A DNA stretch of 64,000 nucleotides from NCBI RefSeq assembly GCF_017354945.1, contig NZ_CP071503.1:3596001-3660000 (forward strand). Reading direction: 5' to 3'. Each line of letters begins with the position of its first letter. Position 1 is the first letter of the stretch. The position numbers and the translations under genes are program-made. Shown here one piece after another: positions 18,569 through 27,440 of this stretch. A model generated the notes under the pieces. It saw only the letters and a program-made list of their open reading frames with translations. It had not been told where the DNA came from and made no database searches. This DNA comes from Shewanella avicenniae. GTDB taxonomy: Bacteria; Pseudomonadota; Gammaproteobacteria; Enterobacterales; Shewanellaceae.

Positions 18569-18592
18569 AACGTGGCAAGCCGCCACGTTTTT
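18569..18592 (+). terminator. Terminator after the HD-GYP-like regulator
   Basis: Stem AACGTGGC/GCCACGTT with a five-base loop and a T-rich tail, 34 bases after the stop. It also separates convergent genes. Confidence 0.75.
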
Positions 18593-18599
18593 ATCGTTA

Positions 18600-19931
18600 T
18601 TAGGAGGAGGTCATTGCTGCCAAAGAGGCCTTTTTCTCTCGTTCTATTACGTGCGCTTCTGTTAAGAAGGGCAGATAAATATCAAAAGTGGTACCCACAC
18701 CTTTCTCGCTAGTCACCTTCATTTCGCCTTCATGCTTTTGCACAATTGAATAAGAAAGTGACAATCCCAGTCCAGTACCGCTGCCAACCGGCTTGGTAGT
18801 AAAGAAAGGATCGAAAATCTTATCAAGATGCTTTTTCTCAATCCCCGAACCAGTATCGCGAATCGACACCACTACACCATCTTCACAGCGTTTAACACTA
18901 ACGTAGATATCGCCTTTCTCATCAATCGCTTGGGCAGAGTTCACCAACAGATTCATAAACACTTGGTTGAGTTGCATTGGCTGACAATAAATTTCTGGCA
19001 AGTTAGCATCGTAATCACGATGAACTTCCACTTTGTATTTCAGCTGGTTACTGACAATTTTCAGGGTATTTTCCATCCCTTCCGTTAGATCTGAGTATTG
19101 CCAATCACTATTATCGACATGAGAAAACGACTTGAGGTTTCTAACAATCGCAGCCACCCGCTCCGCCCCTTCCAACGACTCATTGACTAAATCGATAATA
19201 TCTTCCTTGATGAATGCATATTGCTGCCGTTCTAAAAAATCCGACTTAAGCTGTTTGTAGGTGGTTGAAGCAGATTTATCGATCACCTTTTCGGTGAACT
19301 CAATAATTTTAATGAGATTGCCAACATAGTCTTGCAGACTCTGTAGGTTAGAGTTGATAAAGCCGATGGGGTTATTAATTTCGTGTGCCACGCCCGCAGC
19401 CAACTGACCGATCGAGGCCATCTTTTCTGCTTGTAGCAACTGGCCTTGCGCCATTTCTAATTTTTTAATTAAGGCGCGCTGCTCAGCGTGTTCCGTTTCA
19501 AGTTGTTCAGATAACGCTTTTTGCGCATTAAAGTATCCTGCAAGCGCGGTCACATCATGCAAGATCAAACAAATGGACTGTACCTCGCCGTTTTCGATAT
19601 CCAGCGGAACAATCTCCATATTTTGATACATCATGGTTTCTTCGCCGGTGATCGGGCGGCTACTTTTGAACTTGAAGATATGTGGCCGATGCTGCCAGTA
19701 GGAAAAGCTCGGATTGTTAAGTACAAACACGCTATTTAGCTTCTTTTTCAAAAAACGTGCTTCGTCTTTAAACAATTCAAGAATGTTTTGCCCTGCAGCT
19801 TGTTCAACAGGAATATCCATTCGATCCGCAAAAAAACTGTTCCAATAACGAATATTGAACTCTCTATCGAGTACACAAATACCTAACGGTAATTTATCTA
19901 CTAACGCGCTGCAGCCGAGTACATCTACCAT
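18600..19931 (-). CDS. PAS-domain sensor histidine kinase (soluble)
   Basis: A 443-residue kinase without membrane segments. A PAS domain covers about 10-130 (GICVLDREFNIRYWN), a coiled coil 135-170, a dimerisation/phosphoacceptor domain with His183 in AAGVAHEINNP, and an ATP-binding domain with the N box (LLVNSAQAI), DTGSGI, FFTTKP and GTGLGLSLS boxes. All catalytic boxes look intact. It is the last gene of an operon with a CheC-like and a CheY-like gene; only four bases separate it from cheC. That makes the CheY-like protein its likely phosphoacceptor. The sensory cue is unknown. Confidence 0.92.
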   Translation of the reverse strand: MVDVLGCSALVDKLPLGICVLDREFNIRYWNSFFADRMDIPVEQAAGQNILELFKDEARFLKKKLNSVFVLNNPSFSYWQHRPHIFKFKSSRPITGEETMMYQNMEIVPLDIENGEVQSICLILHDVTALAGYFNAQKALSEQLETEHAEQRALIKKLEMAQGQLLQAEKMASIGQLAAGVAHEINNPIGFINSNLQSLQDYVGNLIKIIEFTEKVIDKSASTTYKQLKSDFLERQQYAFIKEDIIDLVNESLEGAERVAAIVRNLKSFSHVDNSDWQYSDLTEGMENTLKIVSNQLKYKVEVHRDYDANLPEIYCQPMQLNQVFMNLLVNSAQAIDEKGDIYVSVKRCEDGVVVSIRDTGSGIEKKHLDKIFDPFFTTKPVGSGTGLGLSLSYSIVQKHEGEMKVTSEKGVGTTFDIYLPFLTEAHVIEREKKASLAAMTSS

Positions 19932-19935
19932 TTGG

Positions 19936-20514
19936 TTACTCCAACAGCGAATTCAGACGTTCTATCAGGCTTTGTACTGAATGTTCTTCTAAACAGATCA
20001 AGACATTAGAGCGGAATTCAGATTGTTCAACATTAAATTCCACTTCCATCAACAAGGCACTGTCCCAGCGAAATTGATCGGTTTTTTCAGCAGTCGGAAA
20101 ATAGGATGTTGGCATACTGAGGTTAGCTTTCAGTCCAAGTTGCTCAGTAAACCCTTTTAAACAAGCTCCCGCCAAAATGTTAGCCAACTCCAGCATGAGT
20201 TCTTCGGTGGCGGATTCATCCAGCGGCAAGTCATAGTCCATCAAGGATGCAATTGCATCTGCACCATCTTTAGATAACAAGGTTATCACTTCGCCGTGAA
20301 GTCCACCCAAAAACGATTGACGGGTAAACCAATTCACATCCGTTGATTCAAAAATACGCGCAAACTCTTCCGGCGTTACCGACACAATATGAGGAATCGA
20401 CAGAGTTATCTTAGTCTCAATCAGCTTGGCCAACTCATTGGCGGCTTGCCCCATTGAGATATTCATTAACTCCTGCAACACATCACGCTGATCCTCGCCG
20501 AGATGTGCTTTCAT
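19936..20514 (-). CDS. CheC-family CheY-phosphate phosphatase
   Basis: A 192-residue protein with the two pseudo-symmetric CheC active-site motifs: ELMNISMGQAANELA (Glu15, Asn18) and EELMLELANILAGA (about 103-117). Each gives the Glu-x2-Asn pair that CheC and CheX use to dephosphorylate CheY. Its start overlaps the end of the upstream CheY-like gene by four bases (ATGA). In organisms with CheD, CheC is often stimulated by it, and a cheD lies 5 kb away in the larger operon. No CheZ was seen in the window. Confidence 0.87.
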   Translation of the reverse strand: MKAHLGEDQRDVLQELMNISMGQAANELAKLIETKITLSIPHIVSVTPEEFARIFESTDVNWFTRQSFLGGLHGEVITLLSKDGADAIASLMDYDLPLDESATEELMLELANILAGACLKGFTEQLGLKANLSMPTSYFPTAEKTDQFRWDSALLMEVEFNVEQSEFRSNVLICLEEHSVQSLIERLNSLLE

Positions 20515-20876
20515 ATCAGCCCCACCTCTAACAAGGCCTGACGGAGTTCATCGGCTGCGAGGGGTTTTTTCAAAAAACGATAGGCTCCGAGTGAGTTCAC
20601 TAACTCTACTGCTTCTGGCTGAATATCGGCGCTGATAACAATCACCACGGTTTTATTGTGATGTTCGTTGAGGTACTGCAATACTTGAAAACCATCCATT
20701 TCAGGCATGGTGAGATCTAGAAATAACACATCTGCTAGACCGGCTTTCACAGCATCGATGGCCTCTTTACCGTTCGAGGCCTCGTGCACAGTCACATCCC
20801 AGTCGGGAGGCAAAGCGCGCCGAACGGTTTTTCGAGAAAAGGCCGAATCATCGGCTATGGTGACAGGGACCGGCAT
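20511..20876 (-). CDS. CheY-like single-domain response regulator
   Basis: A 121-residue receiver domain alone. Acidic Asp9 and Asp10 (IADDSAF), phospho-acceptor Asp54 (FLDLTMPEMDG), the Ser/Thr switch (VISAD) and the conserved Lys in FLKKPL are all present. It heads an operon with CheC and a PAS histidine kinase, and overlaps cheC by four bases. The arrangement suggests a kinase-regulator-phosphatase loop separate from the main chemotaxis operon. Confidence 0.9.
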   Translation of the reverse strand: MPVPVTIADDSAFSRKTVRRALPPDWDVTVHEASNGKEAIDAVKAGLADVLFLDLTMPEMDGFQVLQYLNEHHNKTVVIVISADIQPEAVELVNSLGAYRFLKKPLAADELRQALLEVGLI

Positions 20877-21006
20877 AGTTTCTCCTTGTGAGAGTTGGGA
20901 AAACCTTTTTGCTCTGTTAAAAAGTATTTTCGCGACTTGCTAGTTTGTCAAAGAAACTGCCTTATACCTTTTGATATTGACTTGAGATTTAATGAGTTAA
21001 GCAGAG

Positions 21007-24000
21007 TTAGTTATCGCCATTGGCAAGCTTTACGACATTACTAGCCCGAAAGTATCGCTCAGCAAATAGCGCCGCAGGTACAGGTTTAGAAAAGTGAAAA
21101 CCTTGGTAAAAATCGCAGCCGAACATCAGCAAATACTGCTTCTCAGCCTCAGATTCAATCCCTTCCGCCACCGTGGTTAACTCCATGGTGTTGGATAACG
21201 AAATAATCGCATTCACTATGCCCTGCTTCTTGGCATCGGTATCAATATCGGTCACGAAAGCGCGATCAATCTTGAGCGTATCAATAGGGAAATCAAAAAG
21301 ATAAGACATACTTGAATAGCCAGTACCAAAGTCATCAATGGCAATACTCACCCCTAATGCTTTTAATGCTCGCAAGGTGGAGACGGTGTACTCAAGATCG
21401 CCCATCGCTACTCGTTCAGTAATTTCCAACTCCACCAATGCCGCTGGCACTTGATAGCTTTGCAGCAGATATTGCAACTCCTCGACAAACTGTGGCCGTT
21501 GGAACATGGGCAATGACATGTTTAGCGCAATGGGTTTGACATCAAACCCTTGGCGACACCACTCACCGAGCTGGGTGACGACCGCGCACAGCACCCAACG
21601 ATCAATCTGCACAATTTGCCCTGACTCTTCCGCTTGCGGAATAAACTCAGCCGGAGAGATGGCGCCACGTTCAGGGTGATACCAACGCACCAGCGCCTCA
21701 GCACCAACAACGACATTGTCAAAAATGCGCACTTTGGGCTGATAATGCAGCACAAATTCGTTATTTTCGATGGCGCGGGCTAAATCATATTTGAGCCTAA
21801 ATTTGGCCATCGCTTGGGTCTGCATCTCAGCAGAGAAAAAGGCGTAGGTTGCTCGGCCTGCAGCCTTAGCACGATACATTGCCGCGTCAGCATTTCCCAC
21901 AATCTGATCGAGAGTTGCACCGTCAGTTCCAGAAATCGCAATACCGATACTACAACCAATATTGACCGTTTGTTGACCGATGTTAAATGGACTACTGATG
22001 GCATTAATGAGCCGCTCCGCTTGCTCAACCGTTGACGCTGAATCGTATTGGCTCAACAGTAAAAATTCATCACCGCTAAAACGAAACAGCCATTCAATCG
22101 GGGTTAACAACCGCTGTAAACGTAAAGCGACGGCTTTAAGTACCTCATCACCAAATTGGTGCCCCATGGCATCATTGACGTGTTTAAAGTCATCTAAGTC
22201 AATAAACAACACCGCAAGTTGTTTGCCACGCTCATGCACCTGCTCCACTACATCACCAAATTGCTGCTTTAAGCTATTGCGGTTTGCCAGCCCGGTTAAG
22301 GTATCAAAGTTAGCAAGACGGCGGGCGTTTTCAGTCGCATGCCATTGCGCGGTTGTATCTTCCATCACCGCAATAAAATGCTCGGCCTCACCCAATTCAT
22401 TGCGCACCTCTGAAATAGTGCCGCGCTGAATATACAGCTCACCATTTTTCTTTTTATTCCAAAACTCGCCAGACCAATGACCGTGTTGCTGCAGTTGCCG
22501 CCACAGCTTTTCATAAAATGCATCATCTTGGCGGCCAGATCTTAACATCCGCGGGTTTTTCCCAATCACTTCCTCGAGGCTGTAGCCTGTAATGCGACAA
22601 AATGCTGGATTGACTTTGATGATTTGGCCGTGCAGATCGGTGATAACAATCGACTCTTGACCGCATTCAAACACTTCGTTGATGAGCTTAAGCTGCTGCC
22701 GACTTTCTAATGCATTCAACGCAAAGCTGATGGTTTTTACCAGCTTTTCAAACAGTGCGGTTACCGCTTCATCAAACACAAACGCCGTAGAATCAAATAC
22801 TGTCAATACCGCATAGAGCTTGCCTTGCTTATAAATCGGAAAGGCATAAATCTGCTTGTAGGAACAGCTATGGTCACAGTTGCGGCAGATCTGGGCATTG
22901 TTGAACGATTGAAAACCGGAATGCTCAGTCAAACGCTGAGGATCAACCACTAAGGACAGCCCAGTTTCGATACATTTATTCGCTGGATAGATGTATAGCT
23001 GCGATACCTTGGCTTCGCGTTGTTCTAACTGGTTTTGCTCATCAAAGGAACACACCGCAATACTGGTTTGTTCGAGACCAATCTTATGGGTCACGATGCG
23101 GCAAACTTTTTCAAAGACTTCAGCTTCTGAAAAATTATCACCCACCATCTCTTGGTTAATCGCACTTAAGGCTTCATACATCCGCTTGCTGCGACGCATC
23201 CGGTTAAAGGTACGATAACGTTCGCTGAGCAATGACGAAATAAGCAGGTTAAGACTATGAATCGATAGGATCAGCAGCGCTAAAAGCAGGTAATTGTGTA
23301 CGCCTTTGGCGCGTAGCAAGGTTATCTGTACCTGCTCAAACTGGTAAACAGTAAGTAGCGCTGAACTCACTAACATCCACGCATTGAAACGCAGAGAAAA
23401 TTTGACCGCAAAGAAGCCAAACATCGGCACAAAAATAAAGCTTTCGGGCGGTACGCCATGCTCTCGAATCCAACTGTCGTTAAACACGGCGAGAATCAAT
23501 CCAATCGCCAAACACCACAGCAATAGATTGAGATAGTTAGATACTGCGGGCTTGCGGTTAGTCACCCGCATCAACAGGATTAGTGAGCTAAATAATACTG
23601 ACGACAGTGCCAAATTACTGAACCAGTAACCCCATTGCAGTGAAAAAACGACAGTCTCAGACGGCAGCACCACGGCCGGCAAAAATGCCAATAGCGCACT
23701 GGGCACCACACAGCCAAGAAACAGAAAATTAAACGCTACTTCCATGCGTTCAAAGTTTTGGCTTTCCCAATGAAAGATGCGAAATAGAAAGAAGCCCACC
23801 ATGCCTTGCAACCAATAGCTCAGCGAGAGGATGACGGCATCTGCAAGTCGATGTTGGTAGAGAGTGAGATTGAGCAATAAGCTAAGGATTAGTATGCCAA
23901 AGATAAAAAAGCCATCTTTGACCATAGGGCGAGGTAACATCAACATCACCGCGACGACCATAGCACCTGCAGGGTCGATAACTGCCAAGGCATTGGGATG

Positions 24001-24117
24001 TGCAAAAAAACTGGCCACTAATATCGAAATTAGACCATAAAGCAGTACCCAAGGGGCACGATATTCTTGAAACATTTGGCTCAAGTTTAGCGTGAGCTTG
24101 TCCAAGCGATTTCTCAT
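21007..24117 (-). CDS. Membrane GGDEF-EAL protein with GAF and PAS domains
   Basis: A 1036-residue inner-membrane c-di-GMP enzyme. Residues 1-300 hold about eight helices (a MASE-like sensor), followed by a GAF domain (about 320-465), a PAS domain (470-590), GGDEF (605-765) and EAL (780-1025). The GGDEF motif reads SGDEF, a variant often still active. EAL has GAEALVRW, the metal residues of ELEITE and IDDFGTGYSS, and a closing TVAEGIE, consistent with an active phosphodiesterase. The GAF region has an unusual cysteine cluster CRNCDHSC, which might bind a metal or sense redox. It lies downstream of the cheB end of the chemotaxis operon, 313 bases away. Confidence 0.92.
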   Translation of the reverse strand: MRNRLDKLTLNLSQMFQEYRAPWVLLYGLISILVASFFAHPNALAVIDPAGAMVVAVMLMLPRPMVKDGFFIFGILILSLLLNLTLYQHRLADAVILSLSYWLQGMVGFFLFRIFHWESQNFERMEVAFNFLFLGCVVPSALLAFLPAVVLPSETVVFSLQWGYWFSNLALSSVLFSSLILLMRVTNRKPAVSNYLNLLLWCLAIGLILAVFNDSWIREHGVPPESFIFVPMFGFFAVKFSLRFNAWMLVSSALLTVYQFEQVQITLLRAKGVHNYLLLALLILSIHSLNLLISSLLSERYRTFNRMRRSKRMYEALSAINQEMVGDNFSEAEVFEKVCRIVTHKIGLEQTSIAVCSFDEQNQLEQREAKVSQLYIYPANKCIETGLSLVVDPQRLTEHSGFQSFNNAQICRNCDHSCSYKQIYAFPIYKQGKLYAVLTVFDSTAFVFDEAVTALFEKLVKTISFALNALESRQQLKLINEVFECGQESIVITDLHGQIIKVNPAFCRITGYSLEEVIGKNPRMLRSGRQDDAFYEKLWRQLQQHGHWSGEFWNKKKNGELYIQRGTISEVRNELGEAEHFIAVMEDTTAQWHATENARRLANFDTLTGLANRNSLKQQFGDVVEQVHERGKQLAVLFIDLDDFKHVNDAMGHQFGDEVLKAVALRLQRLLTPIEWLFRFSGDEFLLLSQYDSASTVEQAERLINAISSPFNIGQQTVNIGCSIGIAISGTDGATLDQIVGNADAAMYRAKAAGRATYAFFSAEMQTQAMAKFRLKYDLARAIENNEFVLHYQPKVRIFDNVVVGAEALVRWYHPERGAISPAEFIPQAEESGQIVQIDRWVLCAVVTQLGEWCRQGFDVKPIALNMSLPMFQRPQFVEELQYLLQSYQVPAALVELEITERVAMGDLEYTVSTLRALKALGVSIAIDDFGTGYSSMSYLFDFPIDTLKIDRAFVTDIDTDAKKQGIVNAIISLSNTMELTTVAEGIESEAEKQYLLMFGCDFYQGFHFSKPVPAALFAERYFRASNVVKLANGDN

Positions 24118-24430
24118 AGTTGCATCACTAGCGATTCACATTTTCCAGCGATAAGTGAATAGCTGACTCCATTAATTTGATACAGGTTCGTCCTTGTAAA
24201 AACATCCCTCAAAAGGACATGAGTTGTCGGTGCCAAACAGAGCTTACCAAGCTGAGGACAGATCGATGCTATGAGATATTTAGTTAAGGCTCAATTAATA
24301 GACAATGGAAATTCTGGATCTGCTAGAAAGATCACGCAGTTATCAAACATCTGGAGCAATAAAGCATGACAACCTTGATTTATTGTACGTAATTCATATT
24401 TACTGTTCTGTGATAAAAACGAACAAATGG
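24118..24430. other. Intergenic region downstream of cheB
   Basis: Both neighbours point leftward. No clear terminator, gene or repeat was recognised in these 313 AT-rich bases; the promoter of the GGDEF-EAL gene is expected here. Confidence 0.45.
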
Positions 24431-25492
24431 TCATAATTCAGTGATATCACGGGCAACATCTTCTAATGAGATGATCCGCCCTACAGCGCCCATCTCGATC
24501 GCTTCTTTTGGCATACCAAATACCACGCAACTGGCTTCATCCTGAGCAATGGTGTCTGCGCCTGCACTGCGCATTTGCTTGAGACCTCGCGCGCCATCAT
24601 CCCCCATGCCAGTCAGGATATAACCCGCAGCATCTTTGCCTGCAACCGTTGCAACCGATCGAAACAACACATCAACAGATGGCTTATGACGATTTACCAG
24701 TGGACCATTGATCACTTTTACACTATATCGAAAACCTGTTTTGACAAGCTGCATATGACGACCACCGGGGGCAATCAAAGCTCGCCCGGGCATCAGTAGG
24801 TCATTATCTTCCGCCTCTTTTACTTCAATCTGACACAGGGTGTTGAGTCGTTGAGCAAACATTGCGGTAAATTTTTCTGGCATGTGCTGCACAATAACAA
24901 TCCCCGGCACATCAACCGGTAATGCAACCAAAATTCTTTCCAACGCCTGCGTTCCCCCCGTAGAGGTACCAATTGCAACAACATTACGTTTATGTGGTTT
25001 CGCGGCTATGTTAGGTACAGGTTGCGGCTTTGACTGAGGAGGTCTGACGGCTGCTTTCACAATATTTTTTAATCGTGCCGAGGCTGCGGCCTTAACCACA
25101 CTCACCACATCATTGGCGCTATCTAGCAAAAAGCTTTTGAGCCCCATCTTGGGTTTAGTAATCACCCCAAAAGCCCCTATCGCCATTGCTTTTAACGTGA
25201 CATCAGCGCCTTGCTCTGCAAGTGTTGAACAAATAATTACCGGGGTAGGACGCTGCTGCATAATTTTCTGCAAAAAGGTGATGCCGTCCATTCGCGGCAT
25301 TTCAATGTCTAGCACAACGACATCTGGCCATTCTTTTTCCATTCGGCGCATCGCAAAAATCGGATCAGCAACCGACGACACCGTGGCAATAGCTGCATCC
25401 GCCAGTAACAACTCGGTCATGACCTGACGCACTACCGCAGAGTCATCCACGATAAGGACATTGATCCCCGCACTACCCTTTGCTAGCAACAT
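24431..25492 (-). CDS. cheB: Chemotaxis protein-glutamate methylesterase CheB
   Basis: Removes methyl groups from, and deamidates, chemoreceptor Glu/Gln residues to reset adaptation; activated by CheA phosphorylation. 353 residues: receiver domain 10-130 (phospho-Asp62 in [12 protein letters not shown]), Pro/Lys-rich linker 140-170, and the esterase domain with the catalytic Ser in [12 protein letters not shown], His in [10 protein letters not shown] and Asp in [16 protein letters not shown]-type ribosome site before the ATG. Last gene of the chemotaxis operon, 18 bases after cheD. Confidence 0.95.
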   Translation of the reverse strand: MLLAKGSAGINVLIVDDSAVVRQVMTELLLADAAIATVSSVADPIFAMRRMEKEWPDVVVLDIEMPRMDGITFLQKIMQQRPTPVIICSTLAEQGADVTLKAMAIGAFGVITKPKMGLKSFLLDSANDVVSVVKAAASARLKNIVKAAVRPPQSKPQPVPNIAAKPHKRNVVAIGTSTGGTQALERILVALPVDVPGIVIVQHMPEKFTAMFAQRLNTLCQIEVKEAEDNDLLMPGRALIAPGGRHMQLVKTGFRYSVKVINGPLVNRHKPSVDVLFRSVATVAGKDAAGYILTGMGDDGARGLKQMRSAGADTIAQDEASCVVFGMPKEAIEMGAVGRIISLEDVARDITEL

Positions 25493-25510
25493 ATTCCACC
25501 ATCAGTGTCA

Positions 25511-26020
25511 TCAGTTTGCTTTACCGTATTGCACCCAAACGTTTCCCGTCGCCAATTCAAAAACAATTTTACGATAGCGACGACCACCCACATCTTCCGC
25601 TTTAATACTAAATCCTGATTTCACAATTTGCGTACGCCCGTAACAGATATTAGCATCCGCTACGTTCAACTCTGGATGATATTTGTCTTGTAGACGTATG
25701 ACATGACTGCCGCCGAACATTTTTACCTGAAAATCTGAAGGCTTATGGCCAGCGCTCTCGATCTGTTCAATAAAGAAGTTAATTGCATCGCTGCCATAGT
25801 AGCCGATGGGATGATGGCCATTTTTTACGTAGTTATCTCGATTAGGCAGCAAGAAGTGGCACATTCCACCGACTTTTAATCTCGGGTGCCAAAACGTCAA
25901 CGCGACACAGGAACCAAGCAGGGTATGTACCACCAAATTAGATTCATGCCACTCAAAATGCAGTTCCGCGGGTTGCAATACAATGCGTCGATGACCATTA
26001 ACGCCTGGATATCCTTTCAT
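25511..26020 (-). CDS. cheD: Chemoreceptor glutamine deamidase CheD
   Basis: Deamidates receptor glutamines to make methylatable glutamates. In species with CheC it also binds and stimulates that phosphatase. 169 residues with catalytic Cys38 in LLGSCVALTFW, His55 in GGMCHFLLP, and the GGS motif in KMFGGSHV. Five bases separate it from cheR. The presence of a CheC homologue 5 kb downstream makes a CheC-CheD link plausible. Confidence 0.93.
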   Translation of the reverse strand: MKGYPGVNGHRRIVLQPAELHFEWHESNLVVHTLLGSCVALTFWHPRLKVGGMCHFLLPNRDNYVKNGHHPIGYYGSDAINFFIEQIESAGHKPSDFQVKMFGGSHVIRLQDKYHPELNVADANICYGRTQIVKSGFSIKAEDVGGRRYRKIVFELATGNVWVQYGKAN

Positions 26021-26025
26021 AGCGA

Positions 26026-26865
26026 TTATCCAGCGATATAAACAGAAGGCCGTATTAACGTCAGCTTGTCGCTAATCCCATTTAAACTTTCAGCATGCCC
26101 GATTAACAGATGGCCACCGGGCTTAAGGTGCCGCAACACATTTTCTACAACATGAGTTTTTGACTGCAAATCAAAATAAATCATTACGTTACGAAGAAAC
26201 ACCAAATCAAAGCTACCTAAACTTTCCGGCGGTTGTTGCAAGTTAGCTTGACTGAAATGCACATGCCGACGTAACTCTTGTTTGATTTTAAACGTGCCTG
26301 CTTTAGCACCTGCACCTTTTAAACAATATTGATGCAACATCGCAGTGGGAATATGGTCTATTCTTGTGAGCGGATAGACCCCTTTACTGGCTCGCTCAAT
26401 CACCTCCACGTTGATATCGGTGCCAATAATTTCCCACAAACCGCTATGATGGGTCGCCAACTCCATTGCGAGGGAATATGCCTCTTCTCCGGTAGAACTC
26501 GCAGCACTCCAACAACGTAATTTACGCCCTTGTTTTAAAGGTAAAATCACTTCACGAATAAAATCGAAATGCGCGATTTCCCGAAAAAAGAAAGTCTCGT
26601 TAGTGGTTAATAGATTAAGCGCTTTTTGCCGTTCAGTGACCGACAATGGATGCTTATGATTCGCAATAATATCAAGATATTGGTGAAAGCTAGTCAGGCG
26701 TAATTCGCGCAGACGACTACCTAACCGGCTGGTCACTAATGCTTTTTTGTTATCTGATAAACGAATACCAGCGATGTCATACACCCAACGACTGATCTGC
26801 TCAAACTCCTTATCTCGCAGCTCAATGGGTGTATATCCCGTGAGATTCACAGGCGTGGCAGTCAT
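26026..26865 (-). CDS. cheR: Chemotaxis methyltransferase CheR
   Basis: SAM-dependent methyltransferase that methylates chemoreceptor glutamates. 279 residues: an N-terminal helical domain (20-85, with GIRLSDNKKALVTSRLGSRL) and a Rossmann domain starting near LRCWSAASSTGEEAYSLA (SAM-binding), with DLVFLRNVMIYFD and LRHLKPGGHLLIGHAES further on. Start and the upstream cheW stop share one base (TAATG), indicating coupled translation. A receptor in the same operon ends in a CheR-tether-like pentapeptide. Confidence 0.95.
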   Translation of the reverse strand: MTATPVNLTGYTPIELRDKEFEQISRWVYDIAGIRLSDNKKALVTSRLGSRLRELRLTSFHQYLDIIANHKHPLSVTERQKALNLLTTNETFFFREIAHFDFIREVILPLKQGRKLRCWSAASSTGEEAYSLAMELATHHSGLWEIIGTDINVEVIERASKGVYPLTRIDHIPTAMLHQYCLKGAGAKAGTFKIKQELRRHVHFSQANLQQPPESLGSFDLVFLRNVMIYFDLQSKTHVVENVLRHLKPGGHLLIGHAESLNGISDKLTLIRPSVYIAG

Positions 26866-27431
26866 TAAGATAATCCTTCATCCATGGCCATATCTCGCAC
26901 CTGTTCCATCAACGCCATCTCTTCAATGGATAGCACTCTGTCTTCAGCAAGAATGATGACAAAGTCATCGTCGATCTTACCCATGGCCTTGATAAAGTCC
27001 GTACGAATACTTGCGCCAAAACTAGGTGTACTGCGTAAGTTATCGCCTTCAATTTCAAGTACTTCGGACACACTATCGACCATGACACCAATAACTTGTT
27101 CGGTGTCTTCGTGTTTTATCTCAACAATCACAATACACGTGCGACGAGTGACAGTGCCAGCCAATAATCCAAAGCGATTGGCTAAGTTCACGACAGGAAT
27201 CACCTCGCCACGAAGATTGATAACCCCCTCGATAAACGCCGGCATCATGGGCACTTTCGTCACTTTGCCATATTCCAAAATCTCTTTTACATGCAAAATA
27301 CCAAAGGCATAGAGCTCTTGATTCAGGAAGAAGGTCAAATACTGCGACGTTTGATCATAATTAGCATAATTCGCCTCAGCCACTGACTGCTTTGCCGGCA
27401 CCAGACTTTTACTGCGATTACTCTGTGTCAT
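26865..27431 (-). CDS. cheW: Chemotaxis coupling protein CheW
   Basis: Adaptor that links chemoreceptors to CheA. 188 residues; CheW domain about 28-175 with FFLNQELYAFGILHVKEIL, PAFIEGVINLRGEVIPVVNL and GVMVDSVSEVLEI, all typical. The first 25 or so residues are a polar extension. A strong AGGAGG ribosome site precedes the ATG. Nine bases follow the MCP gene stop. Confidence 0.94.
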   Translation of the reverse strand: MTQSNRSKSLVPAKQSVAEANYANYDQTSQYLTFFLNQELYAFGILHVKEILEYGKVTKVPMMPAFIEGVINLRGEVIPVVNLANRFGLLAGTVTRRTCIVIVEIKHEDTEQVIGVMVDSVSEVLEIEGDNLRSTPSFGASIRTDFIKAMGKIDDDFVIILAEDRVLSIEEMALMEQVRDMAMDEGLS

Positions 27432-27440
27432 GAGTGCCTC

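Noticed and set aside
24118..24430. Search for a terminator after cheB
   Set aside because: No hairpin plus T-run found; left unassigned.
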